Part shown: positions 17,367 through 24,601 of the stretch, piece by piece
How positions within the stretch are numbered: position 1 is the first letter of the stretch
How the letters are laid out: each line of letters begins with the position of its first letter
NCBI RefSeq assembly: GCF_021654285.1
Contig: NZ_JAKFZS010000023.1
Location: 39,238 to 103,237 of the forward strand
From: Pseudoalteromonas luteoviolacea
GTDB taxonomy: Bacteria > Pseudomonadota > Gammaproteobacteria > Enterobacterales > Alteromonadaceae
Length of the DNA: 64,000 bases
Direction: 5' to 3'
Notes under the pieces: model-generated
Databases searched by the model: none
Told to the model about the DNA's origin: nothing
Seen by the model: only the letters and a program-made list of their open reading frames with translations
Position numbers and translations under genes: made by a program

Positions 17367-17830
17367 CCTAAATAAGCCTTGAGCATCCAAACTAACTTTT
17401 CTTGCTCCGTGATGTAATCTCCCATGAGAGACGCGGTGCCTTCGTCCTCGGCATCAGCGGCTTGCGCCAGTATAGTTCGTTGCGACTTAATAAGTTGAGT
17501 AAAGCCAGCAAGTAGGGTTGCGACTGCTTCTGGACCATTTTGAATATCTTTTGCTTCGGTAATTTCACTGGCGTTGAGGTAATCGCTAAATGCATGCAGT
17601 GGTATGCCTTCAATGGTTAGGATACGCTCTGCTAATTCGTCCACTTTGAGTAATAGCTGGTTGTAAATTTCTTCAAATTTAACGTGTAGTTCAAAAAACT
17701 CTCTCCCTTTGATGTTCCAGTGGAAGCTGCGCGCATTCATATATTGGATCTGGTAGCTACTTAAAAGCACGTTTAATGCTGCAACCAGTTGCTCACTTTT
17801 CTGTTTGTCTAACCCTATGCTATTTGTCAT
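17363..17830 (-). CDS. dps: Dps-family ferritin-like DNA-protecting / iron-storage protein
   Basis: A 155-residue miniferritin. The di-iron ferroxidase site sits at the dimer interface: SFHWNIKGREFFELHVKFEE supplies the first histidine, the second histidine and the acidic ligands, as in E. coli Dps and Listeria Dps. Twelve subunits form a hollow shell that oxidises Fe(II) with peroxide and stores Fe(III), protecting DNA in starvation and oxidative stress. No lysine-rich N-terminal DNA-binding tail is obvious (MTNSIGLDKQKSEQ), so iron detoxification may be the main role. Regulation is probably stress-linked; a short CCGCA/TGCGG hairpin (17855-17869) sits in its leader. Confidence 0.9.
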   Translation of the reverse strand: MTNSIGLDKQKSEQLVAALNVLLSSYQIQYMNARSFHWNIKGREFFELHVKFEEIYNQLLLKVDELAERILTIEGIPLHAFSDYLNASEITEAKDIQNGPEAVATLLAGFTQLIKSQRTILAQAADAEDEGTASLMGDYITEQEKLVWMLKAYLG

Positions 17831-18183
17831 TGTTCGCTACCTTATGATGTTTTTCCGCAGCAGATGCGGCGTGTTTAAATGCTTGTCATTGTGTGACTTT
17901 GTATGTTGTACAGTGTGGCGGATGGAGGTGATAAAGGCCAACGACTAAAAGCGATTATAGCCATCGAAAAAGTCGTTAGTACTTGCTTAAAGCTTGCCAC
18001 TTTGACTAAAAAGTCAGCGCTTTGTTGATCCATCGCAAATGTGAATAGGTGTATGTATAAAGCGGTTTTTCAGCTTGATTTAGGTCAATTTTCATACCGA
18101 CAGCAAGGCCATAATAAAAAAGCAAAGCGCCCTGTTTTATTTTTTAGGCCATTTCTAGGGCGCTCATTTTTAAGGAGAGCTCT
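17831..18183. other. intergenic region between dps and a small membrane protein gene
   Basis: No gene seen. It holds the dps promoter on the minus strand, a short leader hairpin (17855-17869), and on the plus strand a long-loop inverted repeat (18126-18164) directly before the ribosome-binding site of the next gene. Confidence 0.5.
18126..18164 (+). promoter_or_regulatory. eight-base stem with long loop in the leader of the 69-residue protein
   Basis: AGCGCCCT (18126-18133) and AGGGCGCT (18157-18164) pair perfectly across a 23-base AT-rich loop. The ribosome-binding site AAGGAG is at 18172-18177 and the ATG at 18184. It is followed by CATTTTT, so it could act as a leader terminator or control element. 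Confidence 0.4.
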
Positions 18184-18393
18184 ATGAAAGGTAAAACAGA
18201 ATCACAGCACAAAGGTGAAATTACCGTTGTTGTCATTGCGCTGGTGGCTTTTGTGGTTGGGCTAGTGGGGCATTTAGCAGGCGCTAGTTATGCAAACTCA
18301 GACAGCTTTGGCTACTTGGCAGCACCGGTGCCATTAATTACGGGTATCATTGCCTTGGTCGCATATAAAGTCGCGCAAAAGGCAGATAAATAA
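18184..18393 (+). CDS. small two-helix membrane protein, function unknown
   Basis: A 69-residue protein with AAGGAGAG at 18172-18179 as ribosome-binding site. A charged N-terminus (MKGKTESQHKGE) precedes two helices, about residues 12-35 (VVVIALVAFVVGLVGHLAGA) and 45-62 (AAPVPLITGIIALVAYK), with a basic C-terminus, giving an inside-inside hairpin. I do not recognise the family. Its leader has a strong inverted repeat. It is convergent with the hydrolase gene, one base apart. Confidence 0.65.
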   Translation: MKGKTESQHKGEITVVVIALVAFVVGLVGHLAGASYANSDSFGYLAAPVPLITGIIALVAYKVAQKADK

Positions 18394-18394
18394 C

Positions 18395-19000
18395 TTACTT
18401 ATCGCGACTGATCACATCAATGATATAGTCCATCACGCTACGTGAATAAATTAAGGTGGTATGGCTGCGGTGAAACACTTTATGCTCGGCCATGCCCTTT
18501 AGTTTTGTCTCATCGAGCAACACTGTGCCGTCCGAGCGGCTACCTTTTTGCAATAAGGGCATTAACCCAATCGGTAAGTCGCCCGCAATGCTATATAAAC
18601 GCGCATTAAAAGGCCATGTGTTGGTCTCGCTCAGTAAATATTCCACACTGTTTTTCAATAAGCGATCAAACCCTTTATCATGCATATGTTTTGCGATGGC
18701 ACTGCCTTTGTGTGGTGTGCCAAGGGTAATGACTTTTTCAACATGTTGGCTTTGTGCTGAAGCGTGGGTGAGATAATCTCTGGCGACCAACCCCCCCATA
18801 GAATGACACACAAACGCAGTTGGCTTATCCGCGATAAATGCATCTATTTGTCTGAAGATAGATTGTCTGTCGGGGGCCAAGGTGTTGTAGCTTAAATTGA
18901 GAATTTCACATCCGGTTTTTTCTAACCGAGTACAAAGCGGCTGCATCACAAACCCTGACATATATAGTCCGTGAAGGACGACAATCCGCTTTATATTCAT
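18395..19000 (-). CDS. alpha/beta-hydrolase, lipase/PGAP1-like
   Basis: A 201-residue soluble hydrolase. HG at residues 10-11 begins the oxyanion motif; CHSMGGLVA (65-73) contains the nucleophile Ser67, with Cys in place of the usual first glycine. An acidic residue follows in SRSDGTVLLDET and His in FHRSHTTLIY completes a plausible triad. LGTPHKGSAIA is typical of triacylglycerol-lipase and PGAP1-type proteins. It lacks a signal peptide, so it is probably cytoplasmic. Its gene is eight bases downstream of yaeQ in the same orientation, implying an operon. The substrate is unknown. Confidence 0.78.
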   Translation of the reverse strand: MNIKRIVVLHGLYMSGFVMQPLCTRLEKTGCEILNLSYNTLAPDRQSIFRQIDAFIADKPTAFVCHSMGGLVARDYLTHASAQSQHVEKVITLGTPHKGSAIAKHMHDKGFDRLLKNSVEYLLSETNTWPFNARLYSIAGDLPIGLMPLLQKGSRSDGTVLLDETKLKGMAEHKVFHRSHTTLIYSRSVMDYIIDVISRDK

Positions 19001-19008
19001 ATGCTTCC

Positions 19009-19545
19009 TTATTTAAGCTGGGTTGGCACAATTTGCACGCTGTGCTGTGAGTCACTGAGCCATATTTCGCCATCTTGGATAGTCGCTGTCAAATCCATTG
19101 AACGTGCGAATAGTTCCACCATTTGTGAAGTGGCTGAATAAGGTAGGCTGTAAACACGCAAATTATCATATTGATTGGTAGCGGACTGATTCTTCTTCCA
19201 CCAAATCTCTTGGGTGTTTTCACCATACGTGTACAAGACCACTTGCTGCGAACGCACAGCTGCTTTTTTCAGGCGCTTTTCATCTGGCAAACCAACATCA
19301 ACCCACAGCTCAATGTCATCGGTCAGATTTTTTTGCCACGCGGCAGGCTCATCATCCACACATAGCCCTTTAGTAAAGCTCAGCTCTTCAGTGTATTGCA
19401 AGATATAAGCAAGTAGACGCACCATCAATCGCTGTTCGTTCTCAGAAGGGTGCTGCGCCAAAGTGAGTGACTTATCGGTATAGACATGCCTATCCATATC
19501 ACTGATATTTAGGTGTGCTTTTAGAATTGTAGATTTTAGGGCCAT
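19009..19545 (-). CDS. yaeQ: YaeQ family protein
   Basis: A 178-residue protein from the start MALKSTILKAHLNI, which matches the family N-terminus; an in-frame ATG at 19584 would add 13 unrelated residues. Family signatures visible are SLTLAQHPSENEQRLMVRLL, ADDEP-like CVDDEPAAW, LWVDVGLPDEKR, IWW and ATIQDGEIWLSD. YaeQ has a PD-(D/E)XK nuclease-like fold, but its biochemical role is not established. It was linked to haemolysin expression in E. coli through RfaH suppression studies, which does not prove function. It precedes the hydrolase gene. Confidence 0.92.
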   Translation of the reverse strand: MALKSTILKAHLNISDMDRHVYTDKSLTLAQHPSENEQRLMVRLLAYILQYTEELSFTKGLCVDDEPAAWQKNLTDDIELWVDVGLPDEKRLKKAAVRSQQVVLYTYGENTQEIWWKKNQSATNQYDNLRVYSLPYSATSQMVELFARSMDLTATIQDGEIWLSDSQHSVQIVPTQLK

Positions 19546-19648
19546 GTTATTATGCTGAGAGTTTTTAAAGGCCCAGTATATCAAGATTTATCTATCTGGT
19601 GCGTTTTACGTTAAAATAGTCACAGATTTTAGTTTTGGAGAGATTTTT

Positions 19649-20593
19649 ATGGCCATCCAATGGTTTCCTGGACATATGAATAAGGCGCGCAATGAGATCA
19701 AAGAGATCATGCCGCAGATGGATGTCATTATTGAAGTACTTGATGCGCGTATTCCGTATAGCAGTGAAAACCCAATGGTCGCGCAATTACGCGGTGACAA
19801 GCCGGTCATCAAAATCTTAAACAAAGCGGATTTAGCAGATCCCGAGATGACCAAAGCTTGGATGGCGTATTTTGAGCAAGAGGATGGGGTAAAAACCTTA
19901 TCATTTGGTCATGACAAGGCGGCTGAAGTACATCGCATTAATGCGCTGTGTAAAAAGTTAGCGCCGCACAAGGTTGGTCAAGACAAGCAGTTAAAAGCCA
20001 TGATCATGGGGATTCCTAATGTTGGTAAATCAACGCTTATCAATATACTCGCTGGTCGCATTGTCGCTAAGACAGGCAATGAGCCTGCGGTAACCAAGGC
20101 GCAGCAACGCATTCGCTTAGAAGACGGTATCATGCTGTATGACACGCCGGGTATGTTGTGGCCAAAGGTTGAAAATGAAAACTCGGGCTATCGTCTAGCC
20201 GCAACGGGTGCTATCCGTGATACAGCCATTAACTATGAAGAAGTGGCAAGTTATACCGCTGAATATTTGTTGAAGGCTTACCCTGAGCTACTGAAAAGCC
20301 GTTATAAAATTGATGAGTTGCCAGATTGCGATTGGACATTTATTGAAATGGCCGGGCGAAAACGAGGCTGTATCCGTGGTGGTAATCAGGTTGATACCCA
20401 TAAAATGTCAGAGATCCTCATCAACGAGCTACGCGATGCGGTGCTTGGCCATGTAACCATGGAAACACCGCAAATGCGTGAAGAGGAAGAGCAAATGGTT
20501 GCCGAGATCCGTGCAGCTGCAGAAGCGAAAAAGGCAGCCCGCGAGGAAGAAAAGCGTCAACGTCGCGCTCGCGCACGAAAGAATCGTCGTTAA
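19649..20593 (+). CDS. rbgA: ribosome biogenesis GTPase YlqF/RbgA
   Basis: A 314-residue circularly permuted GTPase. The order G4 (NKAD, 58-61), G1 (GIPNVGKST, 121-129), G3 (DTPG, 165-168) defines the YlqF/YawG class. MAIQWFPGHMNKA at the N-terminus is the family signature. RbgA helps late assembly of the 50S subunit. The last 60 residues are a charged, lysine- and arginine-rich tail likely to contact rRNA. GGAGAG lies upstream of the ATG. The gene ends four bases from the convergent diguanylate cyclase gene without a terminator. Confidence 0.92.
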   Translation: MAIQWFPGHMNKARNEIKEIMPQMDVIIEVLDARIPYSSENPMVAQLRGDKPVIKILNKADLADPEMTKAWMAYFEQEDGVKTLSFGHDKAAEVHRINALCKKLAPHKVGQDKQLKAMIMGIPNVGKSTLINILAGRIVAKTGNEPAVTKAQQRIRLEDGIMLYDTPGMLWPKVENENSGYRLAATGAIRDTAINYEEVASYTAEYLLKAYPELLKSRYKIDELPDCDWTFIEMAGRKRGCIRGGNQVDTHKMSEILINELRDAVLGHVTMETPQMREEEEQMVAEIRAAAEAKKAAREEEKRQRRARARKNRR

Positions 20594-20597
20594 TTCA

Positions 20598-22007
20598 TTA
20601 GGCTGCTTTTGCAAGCACTGAACGATTGCGTCCAGTGCTTTTGGCGCTGTATAAAGCAGCGTCTGCGCGCTTCAATAATCCATCCTCAGATTCATCAATA
20701 TGATATTGTGCAAGGCCAATACTGGCCGTGACTTTGACTTCACACTCACTGGCATTAAGCGCTTGGTGGATCTGCTCTGCCAGTTCATGGCCTTGATTGA
20801 GCTCTGTTTTGGGGAGCAAAATAACAAATTCTTCGCCACCCCAGCGACATACTGAACCGTGATTTTTGACGACTGATTTACAAATATGTGCAACATGCTT
20901 AAGGACTTTATCACCGACCAGATGTCCGTGTTTGTCATTCACTTGCTTGAAGTGGTCAATGTCTAACATCATCATCACCAGTGGCTTGAATTGGTTGCGT
21001 GCTTTTTGTAGCTCAGATTGCAGCCTAGGTTCAAATGCTTGTCGATTGTAGGTGTTTGTTAGCTTATCAAATGTCGCCATCTTTTCGAGTCGCTTTTGGT
21101 AGTGGTTAAAGGTGAGCTGAGCGCTAAATAAGATGACGCCAGTGATCACAACACCCATCAACAAATTGATGTAGAGGCTTTCCGATAAGGAGTTATTTTG
21201 GTCAAGTGATTGCTCAACAATGAGATACCAACCAAAGTGGGCCAAATAGCGAGAGTTAATAAACAAAGTTTTATCGTCTTGCTCTAAGCGCAATTTATAG
21301 GTTTGGTTGTCTAATAATTTCGTACCATGTTGACCAAACTTGTCGCTTAACGAGTAGTCTGCGAAGGTAGCGTCGTTATAAAACAATAAGCGGCCTTTAT
21401 GATCAATAAAATAGACTTTGCGGTCGTAAGTATGTTGATACTTATCGATGAGACGTTTTAGATGATCTAGCTTGATACCAACCCCAGTGACGCCCTTTAC
21501 TTGATTGTTAACCATGATTTTGTGATTGACAAAGATGGTTGCTTGGTGGTCATCTCTTGGGTCTAAGTCAACATTGAGCGTATATAAAGCATCGTTGTCT
21601 AGGGTATCTTGGTACCAGGTATCCTGCTTGATTAACATCGTGGTACTACCATCATAGCGATAATAGGTTTTGTCATGACTGGTGGCGAGAAAACTGGTGA
21701 CCGCATCAAAATCACTGCGTGTCTGTCTGAGATATTCAAATAAGAATGCGGTGTCTTTTTCAGACTGGGCCAACCAGGCATGCAAAAAGGTGTTGTTGGC
21801 CATTTGCGATGAGATAATAATGGGTGCTTGCAGCTGCTTTTGCAGATCGGTATGAATTAAGTGGCTGGTGAGGGGAAGTGCGTCATTTTCGATACCGCGA
21901 AATAACGATTGCTTAGCAATGATCAAACTAAACCAGCTGGTAAAAATGAAGCCTGCTAGGAGCAGCACCGTTAAGATGAAGTTATAGCGGTAGCGTGTTT
22001 GGGTCAT
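20598..22007 (-). CDS. membrane diguanylate cyclase with periplasmic Cache-type sensor
   Basis: A 469-residue c-di-GMP synthase. Helix 1 (about 9-32) and helix 2 (about 275-300) bracket a periplasmic double-Cache-like sensor with the motif VTGVGIKLDHL typical of small-molecule sensing. The GGDEF domain carries GGEEF at 390-394, so catalysis is expected. The inhibitory I-site position before it reads KNHG rather than RxxD, so product inhibition may be missing. The gene lies downstream of the small-RNA array on the same strand; the first RNA terminator at 22101-22128 separates them. Ligand unknown. Confidence 0.9.
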   Translation of the reverse strand: MTQTRYRYNFILTVLLLAGFIFTSWFSLIIAKQSLFRGIENDALPLTSHLIHTDLQKQLQAPIIISSQMANNTFLHAWLAQSEKDTAFLFEYLRQTRSDFDAVTSFLATSHDKTYYRYDGSTTMLIKQDTWYQDTLDNDALYTLNVDLDPRDDHQATIFVNHKIMVNNQVKGVTGVGIKLDHLKRLIDKYQHTYDRKVYFIDHKGRLLFYNDATFADYSLSDKFGQHGTKLLDNQTYKLRLEQDDKTLFINSRYLAHFGWYLIVEQSLDQNNSLSESLYINLLMGVVITGVILFSAQLTFNHYQKRLEKMATFDKLTNTYNRQAFEPRLQSELQKARNQFKPLVMMMLDIDHFKQVNDKHGHLVGDKVLKHVAHICKSVVKNHGSVCRWGGEEFVILLPKTELNQGHELAEQIHQALNASECEVKVTASIGLAQYHIDESEDGLLKRADAALYSAKSTGRNRSVLAKAA

Positions 22008-22100
22008 TGCACTGTTGTTCGAAATAAAAAGGAGTCAGAGTTTATCAAGTAGGTACATAGGTAAACCATTACACTTGATTACAACTGCTTTGCTAGTCGC

Positions 22101-22321
22101 AATAAAAAAGGCCCTGTAAGGGCCTTTTAGGTTCATATCTACCGTCACCGATATGAGCAATGTAGCAAGTAAAATAGTAAGTTGGTTGTTAGTGAATCGC
22201 GTTAAGGGGCGTTAATGTTCATCACTGACAACCAGAAGCTGTTTGCGTGCGCCACACGTGTTTCGGGGTCGAGAAACAAAATCTGAGTACGTCAACAAAG
22301 TGTGTTTATCCGTCTTTGTTG
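22101..22321 (-). ncRNA. RyhB-like Fur-regulated small RNA, copy 1 of 3
   Basis: About 221 nt on the minus strand. Transcription is predicted from near 22321 by a TTGACA (22351-22356 complement) to GATAAT (22328-22333 complement) promoter with 17-bp spacing. It ends at a terminator, stem 22106-22128, followed on the minus strand by TTTTTT. The RNA contains CTACATTGCTCATATC (core block 22150-22178), matching the RyhB core ACATTGCTCA. Other parts are a 5-prime hairpin around a GACGG loop, a GTTTC/GAAAC hairpin with loop TCGACCCC (22260-22277) and a hairpin (22184-22233) showing the loop ACGCCCCT. RyhB represses iron-using mRNAs during iron shortage. The identity is inferred from these signals; no start was mapped. 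Confidence 0.82.
22106..22128 (-). terminator. terminator of small RNA copy 1
   Basis: Ten-base perfect stem AAAAGGCCCT / AGGGCCTTTT with a three-base loop, followed on the minus strand by a T-run. Confidence 0.85.
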
Positions 22322-22384
22322 AGATTGATTATCAATTAGATCTGGGTGGGTGTCAACACTTATTTGAAAATAATTCTCATTTAG
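22321..22384 (-). promoter_or_regulatory. Fur-box promoter of small RNA copy 1
   Basis: On the minus strand, -35 TTGACA, 17 bp, -10 GATAAT. A Fur-box-like site at 22321-22339 covers the -10 (13 of 19 matches by eye to GATAATGATTATCATTATC) and a second at 22366-22384 lies just upstream of the -35 (14 of 19 to the CTCATT form). Binding at either would block polymerase. Confidence 0.75.
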
Positions 22385-22510
22385 TTTTGTTGGTGGGTTT
22401 TGCAGTGATTAACGTGCATTGATGTCGTTGATATAGCGAGTGTATGGCATTCGTTTGTACAGATATATTTTGTGGGAATGCAGCTCCAAAATGAGTGGTG
22501 ATACATCGGG

Positions 22511-22733
22511 GCAATAAAAAAGCCCGCTATTGCGGGCCTTTTCTGATCATATCTACCGTCACCGATATGAGCAATGTAGCAAGTAAAATAGTAAGTGGGT
22601 TGAGTGTGCTTTATTTAAGGGGCGTTAAGATAAAGCACATGCAACCTTGCATTTTTACGTGTGCAGCACGTGTTTCAGGGTCTTGAAACAATTTAGCGTA
22701 CTTAACAAGTTGAGCCGTCTACTCGACTTGTTG
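22511..22733 (-). ncRNA. RyhB-like Fur-regulated small RNA, copy 2 of 3
   Basis: About 220 nt on the minus strand, predicted start near 22733, end at the terminator 22516-22541. The RyhB-like core block (22564-22592) is identical to that of copy 1. The ACGCCCCT loop (22618-22625) is shown by a nine-base perfect stem (22606-22614 with 22630-22638) whose sequence differs from copies 1 and 3. The GTTTC/GAAAC hairpin is at 22671-22688. The 5-prime stem AACAAGT/ACTTGTT (22705-22730) also differs from the others but pairs fully. This divergence with preserved pairing argues for a functional RNA rather than an inert repeat. Confidence 0.82.
22516..22541 (-). terminator. terminator of small RNA copy 2
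   Basis: Six-base GC stem GCCCGC / GCGGGC with loop TATT, flanked by A and T runs; on the minus strand it is followed by TTTTTT. Confidence 0.8.
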
Positions 22734-22797
22734 AGATTGATTATCAATTGTATTTTGATCTATGTCAATACTTTTGTAGAAACAATTCTCATTTACA
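22733..22797 (-). promoter_or_regulatory. Fur-box promoter of small RNA copy 2
   Basis: Minus-strand hexamers: -35 TTGACA (22763-22768 complement), -10 GATAAT (22740-22745 complement), 17-bp spacing. Fur-box-like sites at 22733-22751 and 22779-22797. The second differs from copies 1 and 3 at a single base in its core (AAC for AAT). Confidence 0.72.
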
Positions 22798-22891
22798 CTT
22801 TTTGTGAGTTGTAAACATTAATTTGTTCAGGCTTTTTCGAAGACCATCATCTTAATTGGTGAGGTAAGTGAGTATTTAGCAGGTAGTAAAA

Positions 22892-23106
22892 ATAGAAAAG
22901 CCCGCGGGTCAAGCGGGCTTTTGTGTTCATATCTACCGTCACTGATATGAGCAATGTAGCAAGTAAAATAGTCGGTTTTTACAAGTTGTTTTAGGGGCGT
23001 AAAACAACGCGTTATTACCTAGCGTGTAACGTTCGCTCAACGTGTTTCAGGGTCGAGAAACAAAATTAGAGTACTTCAACAAAATAAACCGTCACTTACT
23101 TTGTTG
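22892..23106 (-). ncRNA. RyhB-like Fur-regulated small RNA, copy 3 of 3
   Basis: About 215 nt on the minus strand, predicted start near 23106, end at the terminator 22896-22922. The core block (22944-22972) is the same as in copies 1 and 2; one base differs in the adjacent hairpin loop (CACTG for CACCG). The ACGCCCCT loop (22993-23000) is shown by the stem 22985-22992 with 23001-23008. The GTTTC hairpin is at 23043-23061. The 5-prime stem CAACAAA / TTTGTTG is at 23077-23107. It is the closest copy to the divergently read GntP-type gene at 23300. Confidence 0.82.
22896..22922 (-). terminator. terminator of small RNA copy 3
   Basis: Ten-base stem AAAAGCCCGC / GCGGGCTTTT with a seven-base loop. 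The U-run on the minus strand is only four bases before CTA, weaker than in copies 1 and 2. Confidence 0.75.
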
Positions 23107-23169
23107 AGATTGATTATCAATAACATCTGGCTCAGTGTCAATACTTATTTGAAAATAATTCTCATTTAA
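23106..23169 (-). promoter_or_regulatory. Fur-box promoter of small RNA copy 3
   Basis: Minus-strand hexamers: -35 TTGACA (23136-23141 complement), -10 GATAAT (23113-23118 complement), 17-bp spacing. Fur-box-like sites at 23106-23124 and 23151-23169. The second is identical to that of copy 1. It could also influence the divergent gene that begins at 23300. Confidence 0.74.
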
Positions 23170-23299
23170 TTTTGCTGTATTCATCGCTGTCGTTGACCAA
23201 GGCCTGCTTACCTCCCACTTTTGAGTGTGCTAAGACACTTTATTTCCTGATCTTTTCGGCGTATAACAGTTACATAAAAATAACAAAAGAGGTGGGTTA

Positions 23300-24601
23300 A
23301 TGGTCAGTACAGTGGGGTTGATCGGTGCATTGGCAGCATTGATTTGGCTGACTTTAAGAGGGATGAATCTGTTTATTGCTGCGCCGTTATGTGCGCTATT
23401 GGTCGCACTTAGTAGTGATATCGCAATATTTAATGGCATCAATGACGGTAACTTTGTTTCAATTTATATGTCCGGATTCAGCGGATTTATTCAAGCTTGG
23501 TTTTTTATGTTTTTGCTGGGTTCGTTGTTTGGCAAATTTATGGAAGATACGGGCGCTGCAGATGCCATAGCGCGCTATATTACCGATAAAATAGGAATGA
23601 AGCATGCTGTATTCGCCATTGTATTTGCGTGTGCTTTACTTACTTATGGCGGGGTGAGTGTTTTTATTGTGGCGTTTTCTGTTTATCCGATGGCGCTGAG
23701 TTTATTTAAGGATGCGGATCTTCCCCGGCGTTTTATCCCTGCTGTTCTGGCTTTTGGCTCTGTGACATTTACCATGACCTCGGCGGGCTCCCCTGAAATA
23801 CAAAACTGGATCCCGATAAAATATTTAGGGACTAGTCCCTATGCTGCATGGCAAGAAAGCTTGATTGTCGCCATATTTATGGCAGCCTTGGGCTATTTTT
23901 TACTCGTTAAAATGATTAAAAAGGCTGTCGATAATGGCGAGTCTTTTGAAGCGAGAGCGGATGACCCCATCGAGGATAAGCGCCATTTACCCCACCCAAT
24001 CACAGGCCTCTTACCCCTACTTGTGGTACTGAGTTTGTCATTTCTGTTACACCAACAGCTTCAACAAAGTGCTTTAATTGTCGCCTTGCTAGGTGGTGTC
24101 GTGTCTATTTTTGTCATTAATTTTAAGTACTTTAAAAGTTTATCTCAGGCAATTAATCTCGGTACAACAGGGGCATTAGTGGCAATCGGTAATACAGCGG
24201 CAGTGGTCGGTTTTGGTGCCGTTGCTAAAGGCACGCCTGCGTTTCAAGAGGCTGTGGCCTTAATGACCTCCATTCCGGGCAATGAATTGCTTGGCGCGGC
24301 AATCGCGGTGAGCGTCATCGCTGCATTGACGGGATCAGCTTCTGGTGGGCAAGCAATTGCGCTACCTTTGGTCGCACCTCATTATTTAGATTTAGGGGTC
24401 GATGAAAATCAGTTACATCGTGTTGTCGCGATTAGCTCGGGTGCACTGGACACCTTGCCACACAATGGTTATGTCGTGACAACGGTTCGGGCGATTTGTG
24501 GCGAGAAACACCAAGATGCTTATTGGCCATTGGCAGTATTGACGGTATGCGTACCTTTATTAGGGGTTGCTTTGATCTTGGGGTTATTTATTTGGTTTTA
24601 A
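23300..24601 (+). CDS. GntP-family organic acid / proton symporter
   Basis: A 433-residue inner-membrane protein with about twelve helices and the family patterns (GLIGALAALIWLTLRGMN, LLTYGGVSVFIVAFSVYP, GSASGGQAIALPLVAPHYLDLG). The GntP family imports gluconate and related hydroxy-acids with protons; some members move citrate or other carboxylates. The exact substrate cannot be read from sequence. AAGAGGTGGG lies before the ATG. It stands alone, divergent from the RNA array, with a Fur-box-like site about 130 bp upstream, so iron control is conceivable but not shown. Confidence 0.85.
   Translation: MVSTVGLIGALAALIWLTLRGMNLFIAAPLCALLVALSSDIAIFNGINDGNFVSIYMSGFSGFIQAWFFMFLLGSLFGKFMEDTGAADAIARYITDKIGMKHAVFAIVFACALLTYGGVSVFIVAFSVYPMALSLFKDADLPRRFIPAVLAFGSVTFTMTSAGSPEIQNWIPIKYLGTSPYAAWQESLIVAIFMAALGYFLLVKMIKKAVDNGESFEARADDPIEDKRHLPHPITGLLPLLVVLSLSFLLHQQLQQSALIVALLGGVVSIFVINFKYFKSLSQAINLGTTGALVAIGNTAAVVGFGAVAKGTPAFQEAVALMTSIPGNELLGAAIAVSVIAALTGSASGGQAIALPLVAPHYLDLGVDENQLHRVVAISSGALDTLPHNGYVVTTVRAICGEKHQDAYWPLAVLTVCVPLLGVALILGLFIWF

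Larger units (their letters stand above)
22101..23169 (-). repeat. three tandem direct repeats, promoter-RNA-terminator units
   Basis: Units are spaced 414 and 380 bp apart, measured between identical core blocks at 22150, 22564 and 22944. Promoters, core and hairpin loops are conserved; terminators and hairpin stems have diverged. The spacers 22385-22510 and 22798-22891 show no conserved features and no genes. Confidence 0.9.

Noticed and set aside
22101..22128. The plus-strand reading of the first small-RNA terminator as an end for a plus-strand gene
   Set aside because: The upstream cyclase gene is on the minus strand, and the matching promoters of the array face the minus direction.
22101..23169. 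The triple repeat considered as an insertion-sequence remnant or CRISPR-like array
   Set aside because: No transposase, target duplication or short regular spacer; instead each unit has promoter, structured RNA and terminator.
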